42,766 nucleotides of DNA from an uncultured Prevotellaceae bacterium (GCA_902768105.1 CACXJZ010000041.1:1-42766); one strand, 5' to 3'. Shown: positions 32,787-41,210, counted from the first letter of the stretch. Notes: generated by a model from the sequence alone, not told the origin. Numbers and translations are program-made.

Positions 32787-32826
32787 AAAAACCGGTGCTG
32801 TAGAACAATCCTTCAACACCGGTTTT
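32787..32826. terminator. Bidirectional terminator after tRNA-Cys and ykvA-like gene
   Basis: The stem AAAACCGGTG/CACCGGTTTT (10 bp) is followed by T-rich sequence on both strands. It serves tRNA-Cys (plus) and the YkvA-like gene (minus, stop at 32831). Confidence 0.88.
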
Positions 32827-32830
32827 CTGT

Positions 32831-33223
32831 TTATTCCTCTCCATCGAACAGATGGGCAGTCTCTTCAATCTCGTCCTCATCAAACCAGCTAGGCAACTTG
32901 TCCTTGGCTTTCTGCTGGATGTCGGGGTCAATGTTCGTCCACACCTTACGCAAGACATATAGCAGCACAGCCATATCGTCGCTCAGACCCACGATGGGAT
33001 AAGCATCGGGAATCACGTCGAAGGGACTGATCATATATCCCAGTGCTCCGATAATCAAGGCTTTGTCGGTCTTGCTCACACGGTCGCTCTGTAAGGTGTA
33101 GTACAAGATAAGGGAAGCATAGACGAGTTTTGCGCCTGCACGCTTTGCAACCCTCGAGATCTTTTCAAGGAAATCGTTTGCCGAGAAATAACTGGCATGA
33201 CTCATAAAATCTGGTAGTTCCAT
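32831..33223 (-). CDS. YkvA family protein (DUF1232)
   Basis: A 130-residue protein with a central DUF1232 membrane-hairpin motif: DKALIIGALGYMISPFDVIPDAYPIVGLSDDMAVLLYVLRKV (seen as ALGYMISPFDVIPD and GLSDDMAVL). The N- and C-terminal parts are soluble and charged; the acidic end is EDEIEETAHLFDGEE. DUF1232 proteins are small membrane-bound proteins of unknown activity, common in bacteria. It stands between a terminator and the DUF4421 gene (20 nt gap), so it is the last member of that minus-strand unit. Function not known. Confidence 0.88.
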   Translation of the reverse strand: MELPDFMSHASYFSANDFLEKISRVAKRAGAKLVYASLILYYTLQSDRVSKTDKALIIGALGYMISPFDVIPDAYPIVGLSDDMAVLLYVLRKVWTNIDPDIQQKAKDKLPSWFDEDEIEETAHLFDGEE

Positions 33224-33243
33224 ATCATTTAGTTTTTTTATTG

Positions 33244-34239
33244 TTATTTCCTATATTCTTTTCTTAACCCAAAGTTATATCCTAAATAGACATTAAGGTA
33301 GCCAAACGCATTGTGGGCCGAGAAGCGCGACTTGCGGTAGGAGTAGCCATGTAGGATGATGTTCGCTCCGGCAACCCAACGCTGGTTGTTATAGACAATG
33401 GCAAAACGCCCAATGCCGTCAAAGTTGACATTGTTGAGCTTGAACCATCTCGATGACTCCACCTCTCCCCTCGTGTGTTTATAAGCCAGGCCTAGTGAGC
33501 CACTGGCAGCAAAGAGCCAGTGGCGTGCAAAAACCCAGTTATATGCATAGCCACCCGTCAGACAGTAGTCGTAATATTTGACGCTATTGAACATCAGACC
33601 ACTATCGAGCTGAGCCACTGGCGTAGCATAACTCTCCTCCATCATCTGCTGCAGTTTCTGGTAGTCAAACTCCAGACTGTTGAGTGTGTAGCCGATACCC
33701 ACGAGCCACGAGCCGGCAGACCTTTTTTGTACAGTACTCTGCGAGAAGGCTGCCGGATAGGAAAAGCGCTTGTTGTTGAGGATGTAGTAAAGGTTAAAAC
33801 CCGTAATGCCTACCGACAGTCCATCAAATTCCCTACCCTCCATGGGGTCGTTTCTCATCTTCCTACCCAGGTTTACGTCGCGAATCTTGTAGTTGCTGCC
33901 CGTACGCCGGTAGTAGAGGTCAACACCTATCTTCGAGCTATAGATACTGAAGTCAACCTCCTTCTTACCCGTATTATCGAAACCCAGATTCTTCAAGTCG
34001 AACGTATAACCCAGGAAAATCCAGCGCCAGCCGAAGTACGGACCCACCTTGACCGTGGGTTCAGGGGCCAGCGTAATGCTCTGTCCGCTGCTGCTTTTTA
34101 GCTGATAGATGTCGTATGTGTAGGTCATTGACAGCATGGTCGAAAAATCATAGTGTGACGGTTCTACGTAGCTGGTATCTACCTGTCCTCTAGTGCAGAC
34201 AGCAACCAATAGCAATATGACCGACAACCACTTCCTCAT
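33244..34239 (-). CDS. DUF4421-family outer-membrane beta-barrel protein
   Basis: A 331-residue protein starting at MRKWLSV with a signal peptide (ending AVCTRGQ). The sequence is rich in aromatic residues in alternating strands (VGPYFGWRWIFLGYTFDL, SVGITGFNLYYILNN) and ends in a C-terminal aromatic-Lys-Arg strand, consistent with a Bacteroidetes outer-membrane barrel (DUF4421). The start at 34239 lies 2 nt after the oxidoreductase stop codon and is therefore probably coupled to it. Its role is unknown; it may form a surface channel or structural pore (inference). Confidence 0.85.
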   Translation of the reverse strand: MRKWLSVILLLVAVCTRGQVDTSYVEPSHYDFSTMLSMTYTYDIYQLKSSSGQSITLAPEPTVKVGPYFGWRWIFLGYTFDLKNLGFDNTGKKEVDFSIYSSKIGVDLYYRRTGSNYKIRDVNLGRKMRNDPMEGREFDGLSVGITGFNLYYILNNKRFSYPAAFSQSTVQKRSAGSWLVGIGYTLNSLEFDYQKLQQMMEESYATPVAQLDSGLMFNSVKYYDYCLTGGYAYNWVFARHWLFAASGSLGLAYKHTRGEVESSRWFKLNNVNFDGIGRFAIVYNNQRWVAGANIILHGYSYRKSRFSAHNAFGYLNVYLGYNFGLRKEYRK

Positions 34240-34241
34240 AA

Positions 34242-35222
34242 TTAGAACTTTCCTAAGATACGGTCCATGGCCCAGTTCACGGGCGTAGCTGAAAGACTCG
34301 TACAATCACAGACACCTAACCCCTGCAGATGCCTAACTACATTCTTAATAAGCGGGAACTGGACGTATGGCGGATTAGGTACGGTGATGGTCTGCGTACC
34401 CTCGCTGGTATGTAGTACGATCGGGGCATAGTCGAACACCGAGAAACTCACCAAACCCTTGTCGCCGATAATTTCGATGCGGTCCTCACGCGCAGATTCA
34501 TGAGCCACAAAACACCATGAGCCACTGCCAGGCAGACCATTCTCAAAGCGGAAACAGGCACTGACGGTATCCTCAGCCTCGTAGAATCCTCCACGATTGT
34601 CCTTATAGCCACGAGCCTCAATAATGACTCCGAACATCCATTGCAGCAAATCGAGCTGATGGGGCGCTAGATCGTAGAAATAGCCTCCACCGGCAATGTC
34701 GGGCTGCAGGCGCCAGGGCAGGTTACCTCCCTCATAGTCTAGTTCGCGTGGCGGAACGGCAAAGCGCACCTGGATGTTCACAGGTTTGCCAATGGTGCCA
34801 CTCTCCACAATGTCCTTGACTTTGAGAAAATAAGGCAACAGTCTGCGATAGTAGGCCACAAAACAAGGAACACCCGTCTGTTCGGAGATACGATTCACGC
34901 GTGCACAGTCATCATACGAAGCCGCCAGAGGCTTCTCCACATAGACAGGCTTTCCTGCCTTCATTGCCATGATGGCAAACGTTGCATGACTGGACGGCGG
35001 TGTAGCTATATAGACAGCGTTCACGTCCGGGTCATCAATGAGTTTCTGTGCGTCGGTATAGTATTTCGGAACACCATGCCTTTCTGCATAGCTGCACGCT
35101 TTCTGCTCACTGCGACTCATCACGGCCTCGATTTGCGAACCCTCTATTTCGTTGAAAGCAGGGCCGCTTTTCTTCTCGGTTACTTCGCCACAGCCAATGA
35201 ATCCCCACTTGATTATTTTCAT
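34242..35222 (-). CDS. Gfo/Idh/MocA-family oxidoreductase
   Basis: A 326-residue NAD(P)-dependent sugar oxidoreductase. The Rossmann motif is GFIGCGEV near the N-terminus; VYVEKPLA (Lys in the catalytic EKP motif) and HQLDLLQWM (catalytic His) follow; the C-terminal beta-sheet domain binds the sugar substrate. The start at 35222 is preferred because the frame that continues upstream runs antisense into hisB. The substrate is unknown; many members act on inositol, glucose-derived or N-acetyl sugars. It diverges from hisB, sharing a short intergenic region with two -7 boxes. Confidence 0.92.
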   Translation of the reverse strand: MKIIKWGFIGCGEVTEKKSGPAFNEIEGSQIEAVMSRSEQKACSYAERHGVPKYYTDAQKLIDDPDVNAVYIATPPSSHATFAIMAMKAGKPVYVEKPLAASYDDCARVNRISEQTGVPCFVAYYRRLLPYFLKVKDIVESGTIGKPVNIQVRFAVPPRELDYEGGNLPWRLQPDIAGGGYFYDLAPHQLDLLQWMFGVIIEARGYKDNRGGFYEAEDTVSACFRFENGLPGSGSWCFVAHESAREDRIEIIGDKGLVSFSVFDYAPIVLHTSEGTQTITVPNPPYVQFPLIKNVVRHLQGLGVCDCTSLSATPVNWAMDRILGKF

Positions 35223-35242
35223 AATAAGTATTAATTTGGGCA

Positions 35243-35250
35243 CAAAGATA
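35243..35250 (-). promoter_or_regulatory. -7 box of the oxidoreductase gene
   Basis: TATCTTTG on the minus strand, 20 nt before the start at 35222, with GTTG 20 nt before the box as a near -33. Confidence 0.6.
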
Positions 35251-35262
35251 CGAAAAAATGAA

Positions 35263-35270
35263 TACCTTTG
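35263..35270 (+). promoter_or_regulatory. -7 box of hisB
   Basis: TACCTTTG, 33 nt before the hisB ATG; its -33 area overlaps the divergent oxidoreductase box, so both promoters share bases. Confidence 0.6.
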
Positions 35271-35303
35271 CAACACTAAACGGAAAAATTTACGTAAAGA
35301 GAC

Positions 35304-36362
35304 ATGAAAAGAGTATTGTTTATCGACCGTGATGGTACCATCATACGTGAACCAGAAGACGAGCAGATTGACTCGTTTGAGAAGTTGCAGTTTGTTCCCG
35401 GAGCCTTCAACGCACTGAGTTTCCTGCGCCAGCACACCGACTTTGAGTTCGTGATGGTCAGCAATCAGGACGGCTTGGGTACTGATAGTTTTCCGGAAGA
35501 GACCTTCTGGCCAGTTCATAACTTTATCCTGCAGACGCTGGAAGGTGAAGGCATCTCGTTCGACGACATCCTCATCGACCGTCATTTCCCCGAGGACAAT
35601 GCCCCCACACGCAAGCCCAACACAGGTCTGGTGGAGAAATACATCAGCAATCCTGAGTATGACATGGCCAACAGCTACGTCATCGGTGACCGCGATACTG
35701 ACCGCAAGTTTGCAGAGAACATCGGATGCCATTTCCAACAGATAGGCGATTGGGCAAAGGCTGCAGAGATTATCTTTGCCGGCGAACGCACAGCAGAGGT
35801 ACGCCGCACTACGAAGGAGACCGACATTTTGGTACGCGTCAACCTGGACGGCAACGGACAGTGTAACATCGATACGGGACTGGGATTCTTCGACCACATG
35901 CTCGAACAGATAGGACGCCACGGTATGATGAACCTTACCGTCAAGTGCAAGGGCGATCTGCACGTCGATGAGCACCACACCATCGAGGACACGGCCTTGG
36001 CTCTCGGCGAGTGTATCTCTCAGGCATTAGGGAGCAAACGCGGCATTGAGCGCTATGGCTACTGCCTGCCCATGGATGACTGCCTCTGCTGTGTCGCACT
36101 CGACTTCGGCGGACGTCCCTGGCTCGTGTGGGATGCAGAGTTCAAGCGAGAGAAGATTGGCGAGATGCCCACGGAGATGTTCCTGCACTTCTTTAAGTCG
36201 TTCAGCGATGCTGCCCGCATGAACCTGAACATCCGTGCCGAGGGGCAAAACGAGCACCACAAGATTGAGGGCATCTTCAAGACACTGGCCCGTGCACTGA
36301 AGATGGCAGTCCGACGTGACATCATGCACTACGAACTGCCATCCACAAAAGGTATGCTGTAA
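35304..36362 (+). CDS. hisB: Bifunctional histidinol-phosphatase / imidazoleglycerol-phosphate dehydratase
   Basis: A 352-residue fusion for two steps of histidine synthesis. The N-terminal HAD phosphatase has the DxD motif in FIDRDGTII (Asp 8 and 10) and SNQDG, GDRDTD; the C-terminal IGPD domain from about residue 175 has [39 protein letters not shown] and the repeat [17 protein letters not shown], all manganese-binding blocks. The gene ends 3 nt from the converging mltF-like gene. It lies apart from hisGDC, which is 1.3 kb further on behind that inverted gene. Confidence 0.96.
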   Translation: MKRVLFIDRDGTIIREPEDEQIDSFEKLQFVPGAFNALSFLRQHTDFEFVMVSNQDGLGTDSFPEETFWPVHNFILQTLEGEGISFDDILIDRHFPEDNAPTRKPNTGLVEKYISNPEYDMANSYVIGDRDTDRKFAENIGCHFQQIGDWAKAAEIIFAGERTAEVRRTTKETDILVRVNLDGNGQCNIDTGLGFFDHMLEQIGRHGMMNLTVKCKGDLHVDEHHTIEDTALALGECISQALGSKRGIERYGYCLPMDDCLCCVALDFGGRPWLVWDAEFKREKIGEMPTEMFLHFFKSFSDAARMNLNIRAEGQNEHHKIEGIFKTLARALKMAVRRDIMHYELPSTKGML

Positions 36363-36365
36363 TCC

Positions 36366-37526
36366 TTAAACCCTGTATTTTCCCTTACGTTCCTTCTTCG
36401 CCTTGCGCGGTGTCTGGTAACTGCCGCCAAGCGGAGAATGAACGCCTCGGTAGTCATTAAAGCGCTGCTGTATGCGATTGACGTAATCGGCTGTTTCTGA
36501 ACCGCGCATATAGCCGTGCTTCACTACTGGATCACGATAGTATTGTTCCTGCTGCAACAGCAGCACATAGCGCGACACGTCCGTCCAGCGATACTTGTTG
36601 CCGCCATACTTCTCGGTCAGCGCCATCGCATCACGTATGTGGAATGCTCCTCCGTTATAGCTTGCCAGCACGAAGTTGATGCGTTCACGACGGTCTGCCA
36701 CGTCACGGAACATTCCCGACAACTCGGCAATGTACCTGGCGGCGGCAGCAACATTCGCCTCGGGGTCAAACATCTTGTCACGCGCCAGTCCCAAGTGGTC
36801 TGCCGTACCAGGCATAATCTGCATCAGTCCGCAGGCACCGGCCCACGAGCGTGCCTGAGGATCGAACGTCGATTCCTGATAACACTGGGCAGCCAGCAGA
36901 CGCCAGTCGCAGCCTGCCGTCGGCGCATAGTTGATGAACAGCTGGTCCCACTTCGAGATAACGCCGCCAGCCCTATCTAACATAGGAGCATAGACGTGGC
37001 GACGAACGCGGTTCTTCACACTCAGCATCGCCTGTTCCTGCTGCTTCACCTCTGCCAGCATCGACGAGCGGTACCACATCCGCATCTCGTGCTCCAACTC
37101 CGGTTTCTTTGCATCGACCACCCATCCCAAAGAGTCAAACGCCAGACGTGCATTGTCTCGCACAAGCGGATAGGCTATCACATCGCCCACCCCCTCCTCG
37201 AGTTTCTGCAACATCTCCGTTGTATCACGACATACATCCACGCGCACGCTACACCCAATTTTCTCGGCAAAACGCTCACAAAGCAGATACTGCGTACCCA
37301 GCGAGCGTCCATGATAGTCGTAGTAGGTCTCTGGTCCGCTCATTGTCAGCATGATGAGCTCGCCGTTACGCTGAATCTGCGCCAGATCGAAAGCATCGGA
37401 TACAACCACCGAGTCCATCACCGTCCCCCAAGGGGTCACCACAGGCCCATCGCTCTTCTTTCCGTCACACCCCGTAAGGACTGACAGAAGCAGAAAAAGC
37501 TGAATATATATGCTATTTCGTTTCAA
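36366..37526 (-). CDS. MltF-like lytic transglycosylase with solute-binding domain, lipoprotein
   Basis: The protein combines an N-terminal solute-binding-type domain (about 30-190, SDAFDLAQIQRNGELIMLTM onward) with a C-terminal SLT transglycosylase domain whose catalytic Glu lies in AAQCYQESTFDPQ (Glu 218) followed by AGACGLMQIMPGTA and SYNGG. It cleaves peptidoglycan at the outer membrane, as a lipoprotein ending in VLTGC (Cys 20). I choose the TTG at 37526, because the frame starting upstream passes through a -7 box at 37546-37553; the TTG gives a standard lipoprotein signal (MKRNSIYIQLFLLLS). It is inverted relative to the his genes and splits them. Confidence 0.87.
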   Translation of the reverse strand: MKRNSIYIQLFLLLSVLTGCDGKKSDGPVVTPWGTVMDSVVVSDAFDLAQIQRNGELIMLTMSGPETYYDYHGRSLGTQYLLCERFAEKIGCSVRVDVCRDTTEMLQKLEEGVGDVIAYPLVRDNARLAFDSLGWVVDAKKPELEHEMRMWYRSSMLAEVKQQEQAMLSVKNRVRRHVYAPMLDRAGGVISKWDQLFINYAPTAGCDWRLLAAQCYQESTFDPQARSWAGACGLMQIMPGTADHLGLARDKMFDPEANVAAAARYIAELSGMFRDVADRRERINFVLASYNGGAFHIRDAMALTEKYGGNKYRWTDVSRYVLLLQQEQYYRDPVVKHGYMRGSETADYVNRIQQRFNDYRGVHSPLGGSYQTPRKAKKERKGKYRV

Positions 37527-37545
37527 AATCTTCGCATTTTGGGTG

Positions 37546-37553
37546 CAAAAGTA
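37546..37553 (-). promoter_or_regulatory. -7 box of the mltF-like gene
   Basis: TACTTTTG on the minus strand, 19 nt before the TTG start. It is divergent from the hisG promoter, and a heptad repeat lies between them. Confidence 0.5.
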
Positions 37554-37560
37554 ATAATAA

Positions 37561-37588
37561 TTTACCATTTACCATTTACCATTTACGA
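37561..37588. repeat. Heptad repeat TTTACCA x3 plus variant
   Basis: Three perfect TTTACCA units and one TTTACGA fill the space between the divergent mltF-like and hisG promoters, at the -33 position of hisG. A further set at 37625-37645 (CGATAAT, CGATAAT, CGTAAAT) lies in the hisG leader. Confidence 0.75.
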
Positions 37589-37597
37589 TTTTTTTCG

Positions 37598-37605
37598 TAA
37601 CTTTG
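37598..37605 (+). promoter_or_regulatory. -7 box of the hisGDC operon
   Basis: TAACTTTG; the -33 place is filled by a TTTA of the heptad repeat (19 nt spacer). The hisG ATG is 47 nt later. Confidence 0.6.
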
Positions 37606-37652
37606 CACCCTAATTAATAAAATTCGATAATCGATAATCGTAAATAAACAAG

Positions 37653-38504
37653 ATGTTAAGAATTGCTGTTCAATCCAAAGGTCGTCTCTACGACGACACC
37701 ATGAACCTACTGAGCGAGGCCGACATCAAGGTAAGTGCCTCCAAGCGTACGCTGTTGGTATCAGCCAGTAACTTTCCCATCGAAGTGCTCTATCTGCGCG
37801 ACGATGACATTCCCCAGAGTGTAGCCAGTGGCGTTGCCGACATTGGCGTGGTAGGCGAGAACGAGCTGGTGGAGCGTGGCGAGGATGTGGAAATCGTTTC
37901 ACGTCTGGGCTTCTCGAAATGCCGTCTCTCGTTGGCCATCCCCAAGGAAATCAATTATCAGGGACTAGAGTGGTTCAATGGTAAGAAGATTGCCACCTCC
38001 TACCCCAACATCCTGCATCAGTTCATGCAGGAAAAGGGCATACAGACCGATATACATGTTATCACGGGAAGCGTGGAGATCAGTCCGGGCATCGGACTAG
38101 CCGACGGAATCTTCGATATTGTCAGTAGCGGCTCCACCTTGGTCAGCAACAACCTGCGCGAGGTGGAAGTGGTGATGCAGAGCGAGGCATTGCTCATTGG
38201 CAACAAGCAGCTTACGGCCGACAAGCGCGAGATTCTTGAGCAGATGCTGTTCCGCTTCAAGGCCGTCAAGGATGCTGAGGACAAGAAATATGTCCGCATG
38301 AATGCTCCGAAGGCACGTCTGCAGGAGATTATCAACGTGCTTCCAGGCCTGAAGAGTCCCACCATCATCCCCCTGGCTGACGATGAGTGGTGCTCCGTTC
38401 ACACGGTGCTCAACCAGAAGCAGTTCTGGGAGATTATCGGCAAGCTGAAGGAGTATGGTGCGCAGGGTATCCTCGTGACACCGATTGAGAAAATGATACT
38501 ATAA
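37653..38504 (+). CDS. hisG: ATP phosphoribosyltransferase, long form
   Basis: HisG joins ATP and PRPP in the first and rate-limiting step of histidine synthesis. The 283-residue protein is the long form, with a catalytic type II periplasmic-like domain (IAVQSKGRLYDD, SVASGVADIGVVGENELVE, ITGSVEISPGIGLADGIFDIVSSGSTL) and a C-terminal regulatory domain (about 215-283, INVLPGLKSPTIIPLADDEWCSVHTVL), which binds histidine for feedback control. Hence hisZ is not needed. It is the first gene of hisGDC. Its stop overlaps the hisD start (TAATG), so the genes are translationally coupled. Confidence 0.97.
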   Translation: MLRIAVQSKGRLYDDTMNLLSEADIKVSASKRTLLVSASNFPIEVLYLRDDDIPQSVASGVADIGVVGENELVERGEDVEIVSRLGFSKCRLSLAIPKEINYQGLEWFNGKKIATSYPNILHQFMQEKGIQTDIHVITGSVEISPGIGLADGIFDIVSSGSTLVSNNLREVEVVMQSEALLIGNKQLTADKREILEQMLFRFKAVKDAEDKKYVRMNAPKARLQEIINVLPGLKSPTIIPLADDEWCSVHTVLNQKQFWEIIGKLKEYGAQGILVTPIEKMIL

Positions 38505-39790
38505 TGAAAATATACAAATACCCAACCAAGGAGCAGTGGGCAGAGATTACCGAACGTCCACGCCTCGACTTTGCCAAGCTCAACGAGACGGTAGCCACCG
38601 TGCTGGCCGACGTACGTCAGCGTGGCGACGAGGCAGTCAAGGAATATGAGCTGAAGTTTGACAAGGCACAGTTAGACCAGCTGGCAGTCACCGAGAAAGA
38701 GATGGACGAGGCAGAGATGCTGGTCAACAACGATTTGCGCGATGCCATCATCCTTGCCCACCACAACATCAAGGTATTCCACGTCTCCCAACGTTTCGTC
38801 GGACAGAAAATCAAGACGCAGGAAGGTGTCAACTGCTGGCAGAAGAGCGTAGGCATTGAGCGCGTGGGCCTCTACATTCCCGGAGGCACCGCCCCACTCT
38901 TCTCTACCGTGCTCATGCTTGCCACACCCGCCAAGATAGCTGGTTGTAAGGAGATTGTACTCTGCACCCCTCCGAATAGTGAAGATAAGGTGAACCCCGC
39001 CATCCTTGTAGCCGCCCGCATTGCCGGCGTCAGCAAAATCTTCAAAGCAGGCGGCGTACAGGCCATCGGCGCTATGGCCTATGGCACGGAGTCTGTACCC
39101 AAGGTCTATAAGATTTTCGGTCCTGGCAATCAGTACGTCATGGCCGCCAAACAGCAGGTAAGCCTTGACGAAGTGGCCATTGACATGCCTGCAGGCCCCA
39201 GCGAGGTCTGTGTGCTGGCTGACCGTCATGCCAACGCTGAGTTTGTGGCTGCCGATCTACTCTCACAGGCTGAGCACGGTATCGACTCGCAGGTGCTGCT
39301 CATCACCACGTCAGAGGAGAAACTCGCCGAGGTTCAGCAGGAAGTGGAACGTCAACTGGAACTGCTGCAACGCAAGGAGATGGCAGCCAAGGCGCTTGAG
39401 AATAGCCGACTGGTGCTTGTCAGCACAGACGACGAGATGATGGAGCTCTGCAACCGCTATGCCCCTGAGCACCTCGTCATACAGACCGATAACTACGAAC
39501 AACTAGCTGAGTGCGTCGTCAATGCCGGTAGCGTCTTCTTAGGCAAATACGCTTGCGAGAGTGCTGGCGACTATGCCAGCGGCACCAACCACACACTGCC
39601 CACCCACGGCTACGCCACAGCCTATAACGGTGTCAACCTCGACAGCTACTGTCGTAAAATCACCTTCCAGTACCTCACGGAAGAGGGCGTCCGTCACATC
39701 GGCCGCGCCGTTGAGCTTATGGCAGAAGCCGAACAACTGGATGCCCATAAGAATGCGATGAGCGTTCGTATCAAATCCCTCCCCCAATAA
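38504..39790 (+). CDS. hisD: Histidinol dehydrogenase
   Basis: HisD makes histidine from histidinol with two NAD and a zinc ion. The 428-residue protein is full length. The zinc ligands by comparison with E. coli are Gln 255 and His 258 in LSQAEHG, Asp 356 in AGDYASG and His 415 in LDAHKNAMS. Other blocks are [37 protein letters not shown] and [10 protein letters not shown]. It overlaps hisG by one base and precedes hisC by 22 nt. Confidence 0.97.
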   Translation: MKIYKYPTKEQWAEITERPRLDFAKLNETVATVLADVRQRGDEAVKEYELKFDKAQLDQLAVTEKEMDEAEMLVNNDLRDAIILAHHNIKVFHVSQRFVGQKIKTQEGVNCWQKSVGIERVGLYIPGGTAPLFSTVLMLATPAKIAGCKEIVLCTPPNSEDKVNPAILVAARIAGVSKIFKAGGVQAIGAMAYGTESVPKVYKIFGPGNQYVMAAKQQVSLDEVAIDMPAGPSEVCVLADRHANAEFVAADLLSQAEHGIDSQVLLITTSEEKLAEVQQEVERQLELLQRKEMAAKALENSRLVLVSTDDEMMELCNRYAPEHLVIQTDNYEQLAECVVNAGSVFLGKYACESAGDYASGTNHTLPTHGYATAYNGVNLDSYCRKITFQYLTEEGVRHIGRAVELMAEAEQLDAHKNAMSVRIKSLPQ

Positions 39791-39812
39791 CCACATTAAA
39801 CCCACTAAACCC

Positions 39813-40850
39813 ATGAAGCCCTTAGAGCAGTTAGTCAGAAAAAACATCTGGAGCCTGGCCCCCTATAGCAGTGCACGTGACGAATACAGCGGTAAGGAAG
39901 CACACGTCTTTCTCGATGCCAACGAGAATCCGTACAACGACCCCTATAACCGCTACCCGGACCCTCTGCAGCGCGACCTGAAGGCACAGATAACCAAGGT
40001 GAAGGGTATTCCCGCAGAGATGATCTTCCTCGGCAATGGTAGCGACGAGGCCATTGACCTGCCCTACCGCATCTTCTGTGAGCCGGGGCGCGACAATGTC
40101 GTGGCCATCGAGCCCACCTACGGCATGTACCGCGTGTGTGCCGACATCAATAACGTCGAGTACCGTCCAGTGCTACTCGACGAGCGCTACCAGCTGTATG
40201 CCGACCAGCTCCTTGCTGCTACCGACGAGCATACGAAAATCATCTGGATCTGCTCACCCAACAACCCCACAGGCAACTCGCTCGACCGCGATGAAATCCT
40301 GAAGGTTATCACGGGTTTTCAGGGCATCGTCATCGTGGACGAAGCCTATAGCGACTTCTCCTCACAGAAGCCCTTGCGCATGGAACTGGCAGCCCACCCC
40401 AACCTCATTGTGCTCAATACGTTCAGCAAGGCGTGGGGACTGGCAGCCATCCGACTGGGCATGGCCTTTGCCTCGCCCGACATCATCGCCATCTACAACA
40501 AGGTGAAGTATCCCTACAACGTCAACCTGCTGACGCAGCGTCAAGCTATGGAAGCCCTGAAGGACCCATTCGAGACCGACAAGTGGGTGAAGTTGCTGCT
40601 GGGCGAGCGTACCCGACTGATGGCAGCCTTTGCAGAACTTCCCATCTGCGAGAAGGTCTATCCCACTGATGCCAACTTCTTCCTTGCAAAGATGACCGAT
40701 GCTCAGAAGATTTACGACTATCTCGTTGATCGCGGAGTCATCGTCCGCAACCGCACACGCGTACAGCTCTGCCAGAATTGCCTGCGCATCACCATCGGCA
40801 TGAAGGGCGAGAACAACGAACTGCTCTCGGCACTCAGGCAGTACAACTGA
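39813..40850 (+). CDS. hisC: Histidinol-phosphate aminotransferase
   Basis: HisC is a PLP class I aminotransferase that converts imidazole-acetol phosphate to histidinol phosphate. It has 345 residues. The PLP lysine is Lys 206 in [18 protein letters not shown] and VDEAYSDF are the other cofactor blocks; [11 protein letters not shown] binds phosphate. Its start lies at the third unit of a 9-nt repeat (ATTAAACCC, ACTAAACCC, ATGAAGCCC). It ends the hisGDC operon, followed by a terminator at 40871-40924. Confidence 0.96.
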   Translation: MKPLEQLVRKNIWSLAPYSSARDEYSGKEAHVFLDANENPYNDPYNRYPDPLQRDLKAQITKVKGIPAEMIFLGNGSDEAIDLPYRIFCEPGRDNVVAIEPTYGMYRVCADINNVEYRPVLLDERYQLYADQLLAATDEHTKIIWICSPNNPTGNSLDRDEILKVITGFQGIVIVDEAYSDFSSQKPLRMELAAHPNLIVLNTFSKAWGLAAIRLGMAFASPDIIAIYNKVKYPYNVNLLTQRQAMEALKDPFETDKWVKLLLGERTRLMAAFAELPICEKVYPTDANFFLAKMTDAQKIYDYLVDRGVIVRNRTRVQLCQNCLRITIGMKGENNELLSALRQYN

Positions 40851-40870
40851 CTATGTCCGTCGGAAAAAAG

Positions 40871-40924
40871 TGAGTAGAAAACCGTAAAAAAATGCTTTTT
40901 CTTTTGGCTTTCTGCTCATTTTTT
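40871..40924 (+). terminator. Terminator of hisGDC
   Basis: TGAGTAGAAAACC (40871-40883) pairs with GGCTTTCTGCTCA (40906-40918), with one wobble and one mismatch, and a run of six T follows. It overlaps the -33 of the next promoter. Confidence 0.65.
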
Positions 40925-40934
40925 CGTATCTTTG
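40903..40934 (+). promoter_or_regulatory. Consensus promoter in a gene-free region (for a putative small RNA)
   Basis: TTTG (40903-40906), 20-nt spacer and TATCTTTG (40927-40934) match the consensus exactly. No plus-strand gene lies within 1.8 kb downstream, and the adjoining genes are on the minus strand. It most likely drives a noncoding RNA. Confidence 0.75.
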
Positions 40935-41057
40935 CAAATAGTTAGTATTCACGCTGTTAACAGCCGAAAAAGATGAAAACAGGTTTTCGGCGTTCGGTGA
41001 AACAGATTTCAGTGGGCGCTGAAATATTTTTTAGCGCCCACTGAAAACTCGCTACGT

Positions 41058-41101
41058 CCCATGAATCTCCCTGTTATCCCCCATGAAAGCACCCGTTATC
41101 C
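41058..41101 (+). repeat. 22-nt imperfect tandem repeat in the putative small RNA
   Basis: Both copies start with CCCATGAA and end in GTTATCC, with 17 of 22 bases shared. They lie between hairpins and should be single-stranded. Confidence 0.7.
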
Positions 41102-41167
41102 AGCCTCTCTCTCCTTGCAACTCGGCGTTTCAACAATAGAAAAACGCCACTTCCACAAAACAAAAAC

Positions 41168-41192
41168 GGCACCTCTCTGCGCGAGAAGTGCC
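41168..41192. terminator. Bidirectional terminator for the small RNA and the fusion gene
   Basis: The stem GGCAC-TCTC/GAGA-GTGCC, with one internal mismatch and a 5-nt loop, is followed by T-rich sequence on both strands. It could end the plus-strand RNA and the minus-strand fusion gene (stop at 41211). Confidence 0.82.
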
Positions 41193-41210
41193 ATTTCTTT
41201 GTTTCTTTTC

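Larger units (their letters stand above)
40940..41210 (+). ncRNA. Putative structured small RNA between hisC and the cytidylyltransferase gene
   Basis: The estimated 5' end follows the promoter at 40903-40934 and the 3' end is a terminator. In order it has: a palindrome GCTGTTAACAGC (40953-40964); a stem GCCGAAAA/TTTTCGGC (40963-40970 with 40984-40991); a perfect 14-bp hairpin (41007-41020 with 41033-41046); an unpaired pyrimidine-rich segment with two 22-nt imperfect copies (41058-41079 and 41080-41101); a stem GGCGTTT/AAACGCC (41124-41130 with 41142-41148); and the terminator hairpin. No known RNA family (6S, RNase P, SRP, tmRNA) was recognised. The 22-nt period is not a multiple of three, so coding is unlikely. 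Expression is inferred. Confidence 0.6.

Noticed and set aside
35223-35978. The oxidoreductase frame extended upstream to 35978 (578 residues).
   Set aside because: The extra part is antisense to hisB, and a -7 box lies at 35243-35250. The Rossmann motif begins at once after 35222.
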